NCBI GenBank assembly: GCA_963513935.1
Contig: OY740769.1
Span: forward strand, 31,337,120 to 31,401,119
Direction: 5' to 3'
DNA length: 64,000 nt
DNA from: Aphrophora alni
Lineage: Eukaryota; Arthropoda; Insecta; Hemiptera; Aphrophoridae
The notes beneath the pieces were generated by a model. That model was not told the origin of the DNA, searched no databases, and worked only from the letters and a program-made list of their open reading frames with translations. The position numbers were made by a program, and so were the translations under genes. Of this stretch, positions 22,446 through 34,064 are shown in pieces. How positions within the stretch are numbered: position 1 is the first letter of the stretch; each line of letters opens with the position of its first letter.

Positions 22446-23528
22446 AAAAAAAAAATCAAAAGAAATGGTTATGGAATACATAAATTCTCCTTCACACACT
22501 AGCATATCTACTAGCAGCCTGTTTACCTCCACCACATGCTCCTCATTTCCCCAACCAGCGCAGACTTGCTCGAAGTTAACTTTGTTGTACTACAATCTTA
22601 TTCCCTATTTTAATATAGCTTCGATTCGAAAGAAAGATGAAGAAGCGCAAAGTTGTGTGTCCGTGTGTGACAGAAAGAAAGCACAGACAAGGTTTAAAAT
22701 AGAGTGTCAACTGTCCAATGCAACCCCTAATACCAACACTGATAATATACTAAACTAAGGGTGAATATAATACAGTGGTAGGAAAACTAATTTAGCTTGA
22801 ACATGTTTGCTGTATTTCCCATATTATACATCTTATTGCCACAAAAACTTTCAAATTAAATTCTCACGTTTTGAGAATTAGTATAAAGAAAGAAAAAATA
22901 TGAAATAATAATTTTTTTCCATGTGGGCTAAGAAAAAGAACCCTCCCCCCCCCCCATAATAGTGAATCTCTATTAATCGTTTCCCCCATTTATCTTTCAG
23001 ATTCTGCATGGAATACACTACTGTACTGATTTTGAGTTTGTGTTGCATGATTACAAGAAAACAGTTCACAGTCAACTCTGTAGACCTACATTGAAATAAG
23101 GTAAAACAACAGTCAAAATGTTTTGTTTCTGGTTTGACAATTCTTAATTATTTCTGATTTCAAAATAATTCCCATTTTCTCCAGTTTTGTGTTTAATATC
23201 ATATTAACTGAGAACTGTTATGCATTAAGTCGCATTGTACTATAAAGTTGTACACAATACTTTCTGAATACTACAAATTTATGAAAAATAAAAATGAGTA
23301 AGTTGAAATTAGAATTTTTGTCCCGATGTATTGATAAAGCTACAGTTAAGGTCAGCTAGTTCACCCTCCTAGGCTTAGTCTTACTCAGCTTTCTTTTTAA
23401 ATTTATACAATATTTAATTAAGAGATGGGTACATGTAAATAAAATGAAACATACGGAACTACATTTATGTTAACTGTAGAGTAATATTATTCTGTTAAAA
23501 CTATTGAATTTGAATTAAAAGCTCTGGA
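22446..23528. other. Intronic AT-rich sequence without recognised content
   Basis: Apart from a C-run at 22946-22956, no supported gene or repeat partner was found. Confidence 0.3.
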
Positions 23529-23936
23529 GGTATTTTTGGCAATTTTTTAAAATCATCTTCTACATACCTTATTTCTTAAAGTAGTAACTTAATTAAATAA
23601 GTTTTCAAAGCAGGGATAAATTTTTCATCGAAAAATCACAATTTCAAACATACATTTATAGATCACTGAAGTCAAGATACATTGGATTGGTAAGTACTTG
23701 GACGGGTGACTGTTGGAAACACTACATGCTGTTGGCACAATTTCTTCTTTTTTTTCCAAAATTTCAGTTGTAGTTAGATAATGATTTGATTATACATGGC
23801 CACCTAATCAGACCTATCATTATCGTGTAAACGCATTTTTCGGTGAAACAGTTAACTTAGTGTTGTAAACTTATTTTATTATTAAGAAATAAGGTATGTT
23901 AGAAGATGATTTTTTTAAAAATTGCCAAAAATACTT
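23529..23936. mobile_element. Inverted-repeat element (about 54-bp arms) carrying a 5S rRNA-like fragment
   Basis: GGTATTTTTGGCAATTTTTT and ATCATCTTCTACATACCTTA at 23529-23580 are mirrored at 23883-23936. No transposase frame exists. The interior contains the 5S-like stretch at 23661-23736. The target duplication is not obvious, and the superfamily is unknown. Confidence 0.65.
23661..23736 (+). ncRNA. 5S rRNA-derived fragment (pseudogene)
   Basis: GATCACTGAAGTCAAG, then TAAGTACTTGGACGGGTGAC and GAAACACTACATGCTGTTGG follow the order and spacing of the 3' two thirds of arthropod 5S rRNA (GATCACCGAAGTYAAG ... TTAGTACTTGGATGGGTGAC ... GTGCTGTTGGC), including the internal promoter region. A T-run follows at about 23750. 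The 5' third is absent and there are several substitutions, so it is a derived fragment. A 5S-headed SINE is the alternative. Confidence 0.65.
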
Positions 23937-24086
23937 GTAACTTTCTTAGTAAATAATTACCCTTCTGCAGAGTGATTACAAATTTCATTGTTTTAGTATA
24001 AACCTTTTCTTCAGAGATAAATTTTACCAAAATACCTACAAATACCGTAGAAATTTGCTTCAATTATACTTTAATTTTGTAAGGTA

Positions 24087-24480
24087 ATTAAATATAGAAT
24101 GTGGTCTACTTTTTAAATTTTTGATTTCTTCATTGTAAATATATATATTTTTTAATCAACTTCATCCAATGTTTGCCTTTAGCTAATGAACAACCAAAAC
24201 GCAATATTTTCTTTCTTGTTTTGTTTGACATGTTGAAGGGAACAGGATGAATGAAGCAAATTAATAGATTTGTCAGATTTCAGATATCTCTCCTTCCAAA
24301 GGTCTCTATTGTTAATTTAACTTGTAAAGAAGGAAATTATTAGTATGATAAGGCAGAGTTTAATCTAAATCTCAGGTAGTTCTGTGCCTGATCTTCCTAT
24401 ATTTTTTAGAGGTTTTTATTAACTGCCGATAATTAGAGCCTTTCTAAAAACATAAGATTACCCACAGTTACATTAGCCTA
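24087..24480 (+). repeat. About 395-bp interspersed repeat, inverted relative to 30221-30620
   Basis: ATTAAATATAGAATGTGGTC through CCCACAGTTACATTAGCC is found reversed at 30221-30620 with modest divergence, and its right half again at 17045-17218. The inverted pair brackets two exons of the Otu-like gene. It is non-coding, with no clear terminal repeats. Confidence 0.75.
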
Positions 24481-25961
24481 AAGTAAAAAAAAAATATATA
24501 CCAATTCTGAAAAAAAAAAGTTTTTTTTCAGTTAGTTTTTAATAATTAGGTTAGTTTTTTTATAAACAATGATCAAACAATTATATCAGAATTAATTGTA
24601 CTATTATTAAAGTCAGATGTAAACCATACTTTCTCCTACTACTAGAGGAGACAGTATAACATGTGTAAATGGGAAGTTTTGTCTGTTGAGACATATAGAC
24701 CTGATTACAAATTAATACAAACACCCATTCAAGGTGAACTAGTTCTCGCACCTCATTTCTAGGCTTAACACTAGTCATTGTGTTAACACTTTGATAATTA
24801 TGTCATTAAATATTTAAATTTTGTATAAAATAGTTAACCGAATTCGCATTTGGTAAGTTCACATATTTGTGAATTATATTACTCTTTTTTACAAAATCAG
24901 AAAGTTTTTTCTTTTATTTAGCTTGATTTTTTTATTGATATGAACTATCTTTATCTACAAATCCATAATTAATGTTCTGTAATAAAATATGTATTTGTTA
25001 GTAAGTACATCAATGAAATGGGCTTGTAATATAATTTCACACCAAAGGAAGTTTGTGTACTTATAGTTCGATCGAGAGTGTCTATTACAGCTACATCGCC
25101 TTTCCCATTACACTGGTTTCTCCATTATACCCATTCCAAAACAAAAGATCGACATTATACTGATTATTATTTAATGTAAAATTTATCTGAAGCTTTAAAA
25201 AACTTGAGCTCGATAACAATTTAAGCTCGTTAAAAGGCTTAATAAAGGTTTGAGCTTGTTAGTTAAAAGCTGGAGCTCATAAAAAACTTGACTTCAGTAA
25301 AATATTTAACTCAATTAATGCTCAACCTTATTAAAAAGCTGGAGCTCAGCTCGAATTAAAGAATCCGAGCTTGTGCACCCCTAATGGTGGGCCGATAAAA
25401 CATTTAAACTGACTAAAGATGTCTGAACTGTTGGCGGCCAGAATGGTAGTAGAGAGCATAGTACAAAGATAATATCAATTGTGCAAAAACATGTAATGTG
25501 GTGACATATCTCATACACCTCTTGTTTAGAAAGATCTTTAAAGTTTAAAAAAATCAGTATTTACAGTATATATTATATAGAATATATTTAATCTATTCTT
25601 TCACTAATCATTTTGAGATAGTTAGATAAGTTTTCAATGTTATTTTTGTAAAAAGGAAAGTGATACTGGAAGGAAAGGAACTCAAAAGAGTAGATGATCA
25701 GCTTTCTTAGATGGCCCTTGAACATCCAGCGAAAGCTTCTGGACCATAAAGGGGTTACCAGCGAACACAAGCAAACGGTAGCATTGTTTCCCTCAATACA
25801 TGCATATCAGGATGACATTACTGCCTCAGAAACTGACCTTGTGTAATAAAGCATAATTAAATCTTTAATTCTACCCGTCGAACTCTTATTCCTCGAATTA
25901 AGAAGATGTGGATATAATTTGAATTTTTCTGCACTGGATTTTACAATGATAAATTACTTAC
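24481..25961. other. Intronic sequence, AT-rich
   Basis: Besides the GAGCTC-rich stretch at 25180-25386 (see 20240) I see no supported feature. Confidence 0.3.
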
Positions 25962-26002
25962 ATCCACTCCATAGTTGTAGAAGAAACGTAAAGTAGGGAG
26001 AT
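25962..26002 (-). CDS. Otu-like gene, 41-bp micro-exon
   Basis: Flanked by TTTTTTCAG and GTAAGTAA on the minus strand, this exon encodes LPTLRFFYNYGVD. Its phase joins the preceding exon (one base, making Asp) and the following exon (phase 0). The aromatic motif xRFFYNxGVxxY recalls a short conserved block C-terminal to the tudor domain in OTUD4/Otu-like proteins, which is why the exon is credible despite its size. Confidence 0.75.
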
Positions 26003-26229
26003 CTGAAAAAATAAAACATAGAACATATAGACAAAATAATATATTGAACATTAAAAAATAAAATAAATTATTGTTATTATTACAGTAGAGTCTCGCAAAC
26101 TCGGCACTCGATAACCCGGCAGTCCGGATTACTCGGCGACCCCGACGGGAAAAAATATATATTTCTAAAAACAGCGATGTTCGTAAAAGTTCGGCTGATC
26201 CCAAAGTGGGCATTAACTTCGATCGCTCA

Positions 26230-26367
26230 AATCGTCGATGGTACTTTTCCCACGTTAAACTCGTCACAAAGCTTTTTTACAGATTCCCCTCTGTCAAGTC
26301 TTTTTAACACATTTAACCGTGTCTCAAACCAAACCAACACACGCTTCTGTTTTCGTAACTCGCTCAT
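26230..26367 (-). pseudogene. Tigger transposase N-terminal helix-turn-helix fragment
   Basis: On the minus strand an ATG at 26367 starts MSELRKQKRV-like sequence and, after a shift, reads LDRGESVKKLCDEFNVGK. A basic start followed by a helix-turn-helix ending VGKST is the CENP-B N-terminal DNA-binding domain of Tigger/Jerky transposases. The homologous region in the 38221 copy is at 38655 on the plus strand. The DDE domain is absent. Confidence 0.6.
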
Positions 26368-26519
26368 TTTTATTTACTGTATATACTGTGCGTACCTGTC
26401 AAAGAAAACTGAAAAGAAATGTTATATTTTCCATAATGTATACTAAATTGATTCGTGGAAAAAAGCGGCCCATCAAACGATTTTGCAGGTGTATGTCTGC
26501 TATACGACGGGTGCCAATG

Positions 26520-26744
26520 CCGCGGTGTTATTATGCCGCCGACAATGGGATACCGCTATCTACAAAGTCGTTTGATATCGCCGCCGCTTTGGTGCCGCGG
26601 TGTTTTTACGTCGCCGACAATGGGATACCGCTATCGACAAAGTCGTTTCAAATCGCCGCCGCTTTGGTGCCGCGGTGTTTTTACACTGCCGACAATGGGA
26701 TACCGCTATCGACAAAGTCGTTTGATATCGCCGCCGCTTTGGTG
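26520..26744. repeat. 75-bp minisatellite, three exact-length units
   Basis: Units start at 26520, 26595 and 26670, each 75 bp and beginning CCGCGGTGTT. Because 75 is divisible by three, a frame runs through all of them, with a 25-residue period (RCFYVADNGIPLSTKSF in each). The frame is more likely a by-product than a protein. Confidence 0.92.
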
Positions 26745-26849
26745 TTTCAATTACAACTTTTTTTTGCCCTTATTCCCGATAACCCGGCATTTCACAAACT
26801 CGGCACACTTCCGGTCCACATTACGCTGAGTTTGCGGGACTCTACTGTA

Positions 26850-28179
26850 TTTCCAAATTATTGTTATTTTAGGTTAGTTGTCATCTTTGAAACTAACAAT
26901 ATCACAAAGTAGTTCACCTTGTGGAACTTTAAAATCAGCATCCAAAATATGATCAAAATAATAGTTTGAAATAATACAAAAGTAGAGTTATTACTAAAAA
27001 ACAATATTATTACAAACATAATCTACATATTAACAATGGCAGCTCTAGTAGCCAAATTTTTATTTTAACCAAATTTAGCATGTAAGCTATATATATATAT
27101 AGAGGCCACTGACTGATCACGAAATCTCTGGATCCAAGAAGCCTAGAACTATGAATTTTTTAACAGGTTTGGGGTAGGTCTGTAGACACGTACTAAGAAA
27201 GGGTTTTGAAAATCTTCCACTCATTGGGTGTTTTTACCTCTAAAACAAGTATCATATCTTTGTTATTTATGGGTCGATTTTGATCAAAATTGGTGTGTTG
27301 CTGTATTTGGGTATAATTTATTTCCATAACATCACCATTAGGGTTGTGCTAAAAAAACTATTTCTTTATAAAACTATCTCAACTATTCCCAGGTAAACTG
27401 GAGCCATCAGCTAGTGTTATTATATTTGTTGACTGTAAAAATTATTGTAAAATTTCCATATGTCAACCAGAAATATTTCTGTAATTTCTTATTATCTACG
27501 ACTTATGCTAACATATAAAACATCTTTGTCCTCTCATACATGTGAATCAGGCTGCATGTTGATTTTAAATATTAAATTTAAAATAAACAAGTTAATAGAG
27601 GAAAAGTATAACTTTATTTTATAGTTATTTAACTATTTTAAATTATTTTAATTTTTTTATGCATTATGACTTAAATGTACAATTTAATAATTATTTTTTA
27701 GTAGAGTTAATAACGGACATTTACCCTTCTTCTTACATTTTCTTGTGAGACTTTTAGTATTTAGTTTTACGTGATTCTGGCTGATGTAAGGTTGGAACCC
27801 GTTATGAGGGAATGTTTTTTAAATGTTGTATTTTTCGGTACTTGGCCCTTTATATAACAGTGTATGAAACCCAAAATGATTAATCCATATACATTATATT
27901 TCATAAAGTTAATTTTAAAAATTCCAGATATATTATTTTATATATCAAAATACTCTAAAAAACAATGCAGAAAATGTAAGTAAATTTTTTTTGAAATAGT
28001 GATACGGATGTGCCAGTGACATTCATATGAAATCCAAGTTATCCAGTGGTCCAAATAACAAAATATTAAGGATATATCATAAAGCATATCACTATCAATA
28101 GGGAAAGATGCAATAGAATCTGTTGAAAGACTGAATACTTTCTAGGTTTAAGAAAAATAGACTAAATAAAAAGAAATAC
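26850..28179. other. Intronic AT-rich sequence
   Basis: Nothing beyond a short TA tract at about 27091-27101. A stretch at 27110-27360 (ACTGACTGATCACGAAATCT, GGGTCGATTTTGATCAAAAT) has the look of an old retroelement, but I cannot assign it. Confidence 0.3.
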
Positions 28180-28387
28180 CAGACAATGGAAGATCAGAAC
28201 AATCAGGCAAAACAGATTTCTGGGCAACCATTGTGCAATAAGCGGCAGTCTGGAAGTTGTTAGTCTCAGGCGTATAGTAAGGTGTGGTAGGTTCTAAACA
28301 TAACATTGTAGGTGGTGAGCAATGGTGTGGTGCTTCTGGAGAGTTAACTGTTTCTATGGTCTCGTGATCAGAAACAGTTTCGCAGCT
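28180..28387 (-). CDS. Otu-like gene, internal exon (69 codons)
   Basis: A TTTTACAG acceptor precedes SCETVSDHETIETVNSPE, and later PPTMLCLEPTTPYYTPETNN, AAYCTMVAQKSVL and SDLPLS, closing with TCTG and a GTATTT donor. It begins in phase 0 after the exon at 37199 and ends with one base that completes the Asp codon of the 41-bp exon. The content is Ser/Thr/Pro-rich linker. The donor is weaker than the others in this gene. Confidence 0.75.
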
Positions 28388-29884
28388 CTGTAAAATAAAT
28401 AGACATTATACAATATGTGTATTGAATACAATACTATTATGATCATTGCAATTATAGATTACTATTGACCCACCATAATGTCACAGTAAAAACCTGCTTA
28501 ATCAAACTGATAGGGGTAAACAGATGTGTAACTAAGAGTTAGAGAACTAAGACAAAGTAATTGTACTGGCCAAATAATTAATAGCAGGTGGCAAAAAATT
28601 TGTTTGTCATGTTTTCATCTCTGGTAACCTTAAGCCAAAAATGAAAAATGATATATAAGGAGTCTAAAATTTTAACGATTGGGTAGAATTTACGACAGAC
28701 AGACAAAGTTGTTTACTAAATGTGGTGGGATGACAGGAAGGAAAGAACCATATTCAGGTGATGAAGACTGATAGGATTTGCTAAACATTGGAAATGAATA
28801 TTACGAGTTCCTGGTGGATGTAGGAGCGACCCTTTTGTTTCCTGATTAGGGTGTCAACTAACACTAGTTAACCACCTTTTTCCTGTCTATTTTGCACAAA
28901 TTTCTTAGCCTTTTTCATACATTTTCCACCTAAGTCTATAATTTTTTAACATTTAGTGAATTGAAGAAAAGTGAAAATAACAAATTTGGATTTTTAAAAT
29001 ATCTGATGGAACGAAAAATAATAAAAGAGTAAAATTATTGATTACGAATTCCTGAATATACTAAGTAATATGAATACTGCATTTATACATATAAATATGA
29101 GTACTGGGTCGGTACCATTAGGAGTACAAGGAAATAACTATTCGTAGGATATACCTATTTCTTATAAAGGTAATCTCACTACATCGGTACCACTGGCAAC
29201 AGATGCTCCACTGTTCCACCGTTTATGAAAAGTCCCTGGCGACAAAATTTAAATAAATCAAGGTAAAATGGTGATAACGTAAAAAAATTGAACTTGAAAA
29301 TGGAAAATTATTTTTAATTTAAAGAATAATTTATTAGACAATTTTATAATACTAACACTAATTTATAAGAAAATAACTAAAAATCTAAAATTAATTTTAG
29401 TGTGATAAAAACTTTAAAAAACAAATAAAACTTGTGGTCATTACCCTAAACCAAATGAGGGCATTTCCAGAATGTGTCGATGTCGGATGATCAGAGAACA
29501 TCAATTTATTTTGAAGATATTTTTGTGATCTAACAGCCACTCTGTGTTCACCAAATTTCTGTACAAGGATGTTTTAATATTAATTCTGCACTCTTCAGAG
29601 ATGAAATAAAAGAAGTAAAACTGAACATGCAGAAAATCCAAAGCGACAAACACCAAATAAACGTCATAAAGAAAGTAATAGATTCAAAAAACAGTTAAAC
29701 ATTTTAACTGGGCATGCAGAAAAAATAATACCAAGAAGAAAACATTTTTTGTAAGCTGGTTGAAAATAAAAACATATCCAAAAGAAGAAAAAGTAGAAAA
29801 AACTATTGTATAATAAACAAGAAGATACAAAAATTTAAAACCGGTGAAAGTAGCAAACCAAGCCGCCAACATGCAATTAACAAA
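28388..29884. other. Intronic AT-rich sequence
   Basis: No supported gene or repeat. Confidence 0.3.
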
Positions 29885-30053
29885 TTACGCCGCCGACAAT
29901 GGGATACCGCTATCGACAAAGTCGTTTGACTCGCCGCCGCTTTGGTGTTTCAATTACAATTTATTTTCGGAAACTCTCATCCTACTACACACGATATAGG
30001 TAGGTTAATCTGAGGGCCGGTTAATCCGAGTCCGGTTAAAAGAGGTTCTACTG
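29885..30053 (+). mobile_element. 5'-truncated Tigger-type fragment
   Basis: One minisatellite unit (GACAATGGGATACCGCTATC), the shared TTTCAATTACAATTTATTTTC word and the terminal AGAGGTTCTACTG followed by TA match the right end of the 18600 copy. The left half is missing. Confidence 0.75.
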
Positions 30054-30220
30054 TATATGTAAAAAAAAACTAGCCAAATTACTAAAAAACTGGTAGAATT
30101 GGTATAATTTATTTAATTTGAAATCAAAAATGTCTAAAGATTGCCAAACTGGGAACCAAACATTGTATCTATATTTTGCTTTAATGTCTTACAATTTATA
30201 AAAATCTGTGAATTTGGCTT

Positions 30221-30620
30221 AGGCTAATGTAACTGTGGGTAGTCTTATGTTTTTAGAAAGGCTTTAATTATCGGCAGTTAATAAAAACCTCTAAAAAATA
30301 TGGGAAGATCAGGCACAGAACTACCTGAGATTTAGATTAAAATCAGTCTTATCATACTAATAATTGCCTTCTTTACAAGTTAAATAAACAATGCAGACCT
30401 TGGAAGGAGAGATATCTGAAATTTGACAAATCTATTAATTTGCTTCATTCATCCTGTTACCTCCAACATGTATCAAATAAAACAGAAGAATGAAAATATT
30501 GTGCTTTTAGTGTTTATTAGTTAAAGGCAAACATTGGATGAAGTTTTGATTTTAAAATATATACATTTACTTAATGAAGAAATCAAAAATTTTAAAAGTA
30601 GACCACATTCTATATTTAAT
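30221..30620 (-). repeat. About 395-bp repeat, inverted partner of 24087-24480
   Basis: It begins GGCTAATGTAACTGTGGGTA and ends GACCACATTCTATATTTAAT, the reverse complement of the 24087 copy. Confidence 0.75.
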
Positions 30621-30709
30621 TTATGTAATGTATAAGTTTAGTATAGTTATTTTTATTTTGTTTTTCAGTTAAATGAAGTTGTATTTAAATTTCCTCACAG
30701 CTGATTAAA

Positions 30710-30725
30710 TATATATATATATATA

Positions 30726-30785
<60 letters not shown>
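30710..30785. repeat. (TA)n microsatellite
   Basis: About 75 bp of TA with one GTG interruption near 30731. Confidence 0.95.
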
Positions 30786-30789
<4 letters not shown>

Positions 30790-32095
30790 TGAATATTATT
30801 GAAAATCCTAGAAACTTCAAGGGCACAGATTACCTTTTTGAAGAATGAACCTTATAGACCTTAAACTTAAAAAGCAGCAATTTGAATGTAAGATTATAGA
30901 CATTTCAAGGGATAAGTATGAGTGTGTTAGAATAAGGATTTGTAAAAATACTAACATTCAAAATCTGAGCAAGTAGCAAAAACAGGAAAAATTTTAATGT
31001 TATTAAATAAATAAGGTCACTGATAAAATATAAATTAAAAAATACAACAATGTCCTATTTTAAAATAAATTGATTATTACTAAAAGATAATGAAAATGCA
31101 CTGTGTATACAGTTTCGAAAATGTATGTATAAAAAATGTAATTAATTCATTTAAACACTAAATTACAGCAAATCTGCATTAATTACTTAATTCGAGCCCT
31201 ATTAATCCAGGCTATGTTTTTTCAGAACACTAATACTTGTTCCATAATACTATTTGAAATGTGATGACTAACTAGTTATTTAATAGCGGAATTTATATGT
31301 ATAATGCAGCAGGTTCTCACTTATAGTGACTATAATTATGACAATCCAAGTTTCTAACTGATCCATACTTTCTTCATGTAATCTTGGCCACCTATTGATT
31401 TCTTCAGATCTGATACTATTAGAATATTGGAGAACTAGGGTCTTTTCTTCTTTTTCTAAAGCTATGATGACTGAGACGTCTTTAAACAACAAGAAAAGAA
31501 AATGTATGTCTGGATCATTATGGTGAAGTGAATCATCAGATTCAGTGGCTGTCAACTGCTCCGTTATGACCGTTCTAGGGTTTTATGATAGTGGGATGCA
31601 CATCTCCAATCACTCTGAAGCTAGTTACTGTGCTATTCCTATTCAGCTACAATATTGTTTCAATATTAATGTACTTAGTATATTTCTTTTAATTCTACTA
31701 CAAATTTACAGTGCATTTAAATGTCATTAAATAAATCTTTTGGAGAACAAAAGTATAAATGTAAGGCTTAATACAAAAACTTGAATAGAAGGGCATCAGT
31801 GGTATCTATACACATTATGAGATTACAGAAGAACTGTGCCTACAAAAGATGATTTTGTTTTTCTTCAGGATATATTTACAATTTTATTATTTTAAATATA
31901 AAATAAACTTGTTTTGCTGCTAGTTTATTATATTCTATACTACTTTGTATAGGTTATTTTTCATATATAACCCTAAATCTGACCAAATGAATGAAGTTTT
32001 ATTACTGTATACACAAGACGTGTATCAAAAGTTGTGTTTGATAAGTCTCATTCTTTGTTCAACATAAATCATATAACTTCAATGTTGTCTAATTA
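30786..32095. other. Intronic AT-rich sequence
   Basis: A minus-strand frame at 31280-31555 (TATESDDSLHHNDPDIHFL) and a plus-strand frame at 31545-31730 overlap. Neither is linked to splice sites or resembles a family I know, so I do not call them. Confidence 0.25.
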
Positions 32096-32510
32096 CAGTA
32101 GAACTGTGATTATCCAAGTTTCTATTATCCAAACCAAATCTAGATATAACACGAATAATTTTCATGACTATGTTTCGTGTGTGCAAGATAATTTATGGAA
32201 ACTTGATTGAGCAAAGATGTGGATGAATGGATAAATGATGATGAGCAAATTAAATTGATTGATGACGCCATAGTTAATTTAGTAATGCAAGAAAAGAACA
32301 TCAACTATAAAGATGACAACTATAGTAAAGATTAAAAAAGAATTAACCACACAGATGCTATGGACACTATTTATAGAAGCCACTGCTCTATACAGAAAAG
32401 AGCTCTATATCACACCTAGTGATATACTGGGGGTTGAGGCATATTTTCAATGCTGCAACAAAGAATTTTGGTGTTGCAATAAAACAAAAAAACCACCAGA
32501 CTTTTTATGA
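32096..32510 (+). pseudogene. Tigger/Jerky-type transposase C-terminal remnant
   Basis: A CAGTAGAACTGTGATTATCC end preceded by TA is followed about 115 bp later by WMNDDEQIKLIDDAIVNLV and then, across stops and shifts, HTDAMDTI. An acidic stretch of the form W-x-DDE...ITDDDIVxxV and a final SHxxAMxxL helix form the C-terminal tail of Tigger transposases. The catalytic domain is lost, and the other terminal repeat was not found. Confidence 0.5.
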
Positions 32511-34064
32511 ATATTTAAATGAATTAAATTAGGTTTAGTTTTATAACCTTTGAAATTGTGCAACATTTTAAAATGGTGTAGTTTTGTATCTTTTGATTTT
32601 GTTAACTCTGTTACAGTTAGGTCATTCTCACTAATTAGAATTATTCATATTCCACAATTGTAGTACGTATATTGTTTTTTTTTTTTTTTTTTTTTTAGTT
32701 TCATAATAAATTATTTGTTTATGAGTATAAATTTGAAAGTGTATTTATTTTTCACTTTTTAACTTTTATCACATTTACTGTGATAATTTTTCATCGGTTA
32801 ATGACGTAGTACGTAAGATTATATTATACATGTAACGCTTAGTCCAATTCAGATAATTTTGATTCTACTATAGTTAAAATTTAAAGTTGTTATGTTCCTA
32901 TTTTTATTTATATTATATCTCTACTATAATGATAACTATTAAGATAAAACAAATTATACCTACAATGAGAGAAATCAAACTAGAAAGAACAATACAATAT
33001 TTTGTAACACTTTTTATTGTCTGTGGCTTGAAAAAATTATAAATGGAACTCTTATAGTTTAGACCAAGTGTTCTGGAATTGGTAATTTAGTAGTATACAG
33101 CAAATACAAATTGTAAACATTCTCGAATATTAATGAAGATTAGTTGTAAGAGTATCAAATGAAATGATTACACAAGTTTTGATACTTAAAAATCCAATTT
33201 ACCAATCAAAATCATGATGGAACAAATATTTTTATTGTATTATTTTTTTAAATTTAAAAATCATTCCTTCTTTATTCTGTTTCCTCAAACTCTTGTTCAT
33301 TACCATTAAAAAAATTTAAGTTAATTTTTCTAAATGTCTCCGTTATTATTAATAAATTACATTAACAATTCTATTTGAATTACTGATAAAAATATTAAAT
33401 CAATCGCTTATAATTTCAGACCAAAAAGATAAGTTCTCCAATAATACTAATACAAATTGATAAAATAGTAAAATAACAGAAATAGGCTTTAAAAAACAAC
33501 TTGTAATAAATTTGGAAAACATCTAACACTAAGTATGAAAAATTGATAAAACCTATTCCGTATGTTTTTTTGAACTTGTTCAAGAAATTTTTTATTCTGA
33601 CAAATTTTGTTAAAATCGGAAAGAATTTGACTGCTAGAAAAGGTCACCCATACACATACTGTAATAATATAAGCGTTTTTACAACAGCGCAGATCAAATT
33701 AAACCACTTGTCCTGAAACGACCAGAAATTGACATGCACATAATTTAGTTCATGCAAGAAAGCGTTCATTGCACTCACCACTAATGTTTTATCCCACGGT
33801 TAACTGATGTGACACATAGAAACACACAAAATATATTTGAAAATTATCACACCCTTTATTAGCACAACATATTCTATTTGTAATATGCATGCTGACTTAT
33901 CAAAAATATTGAGCATCTTAGAATGATAAAGATTAACTAATAAGTAATCATATAATTATTTATAAATAATTATTCTTATATAACAGTTTTCATAACACAA
34001 TTAGGTCAGGATTCATTAGTGGAACCAATACTGAAACATTATTATATTGAATTATAACAAGGTA
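32511..34064. other. Intronic AT-rich sequence
   Basis: A poly-T run at about 32674-32696 is the only clear item. Confidence 0.3.

Larger units (their letters stand above)
26083..26847 (-). mobile_element. Tigger/pogo-type element, second terminal-repeat family
   Basis: TA-flanked (26081-26082, 26848-26849) with ends CAGTAGAGTCTCGCAAACTC and the inverted TTTGCGGGACTCTACTG. The terminal repeats and subterminal AACTCGGCAC/AACCCGGCA words differ from those of the 18600 and 38221 copies. The interior (transposase N terminus, TTCGTGGAAAAAAGCGGCCC, minisatellite) is nearly the same. Confidence 0.82.

Noticed and set aside
22465..22758. 97-codon plus-strand frame (SPSHTSISTSSLFTSTTCSS)
   Set aside because: Low-complexity Ser/Thr start, no splice context, no family resemblance. 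It immediately follows a dead transposase.
26319..26912. 197-codon frame with 25-residue repeats
   Set aside because: It reads through the 75-bp minisatellite of a Tigger-type element, antisense to the transposase start. The repeat length divisible by three explains the open frame.
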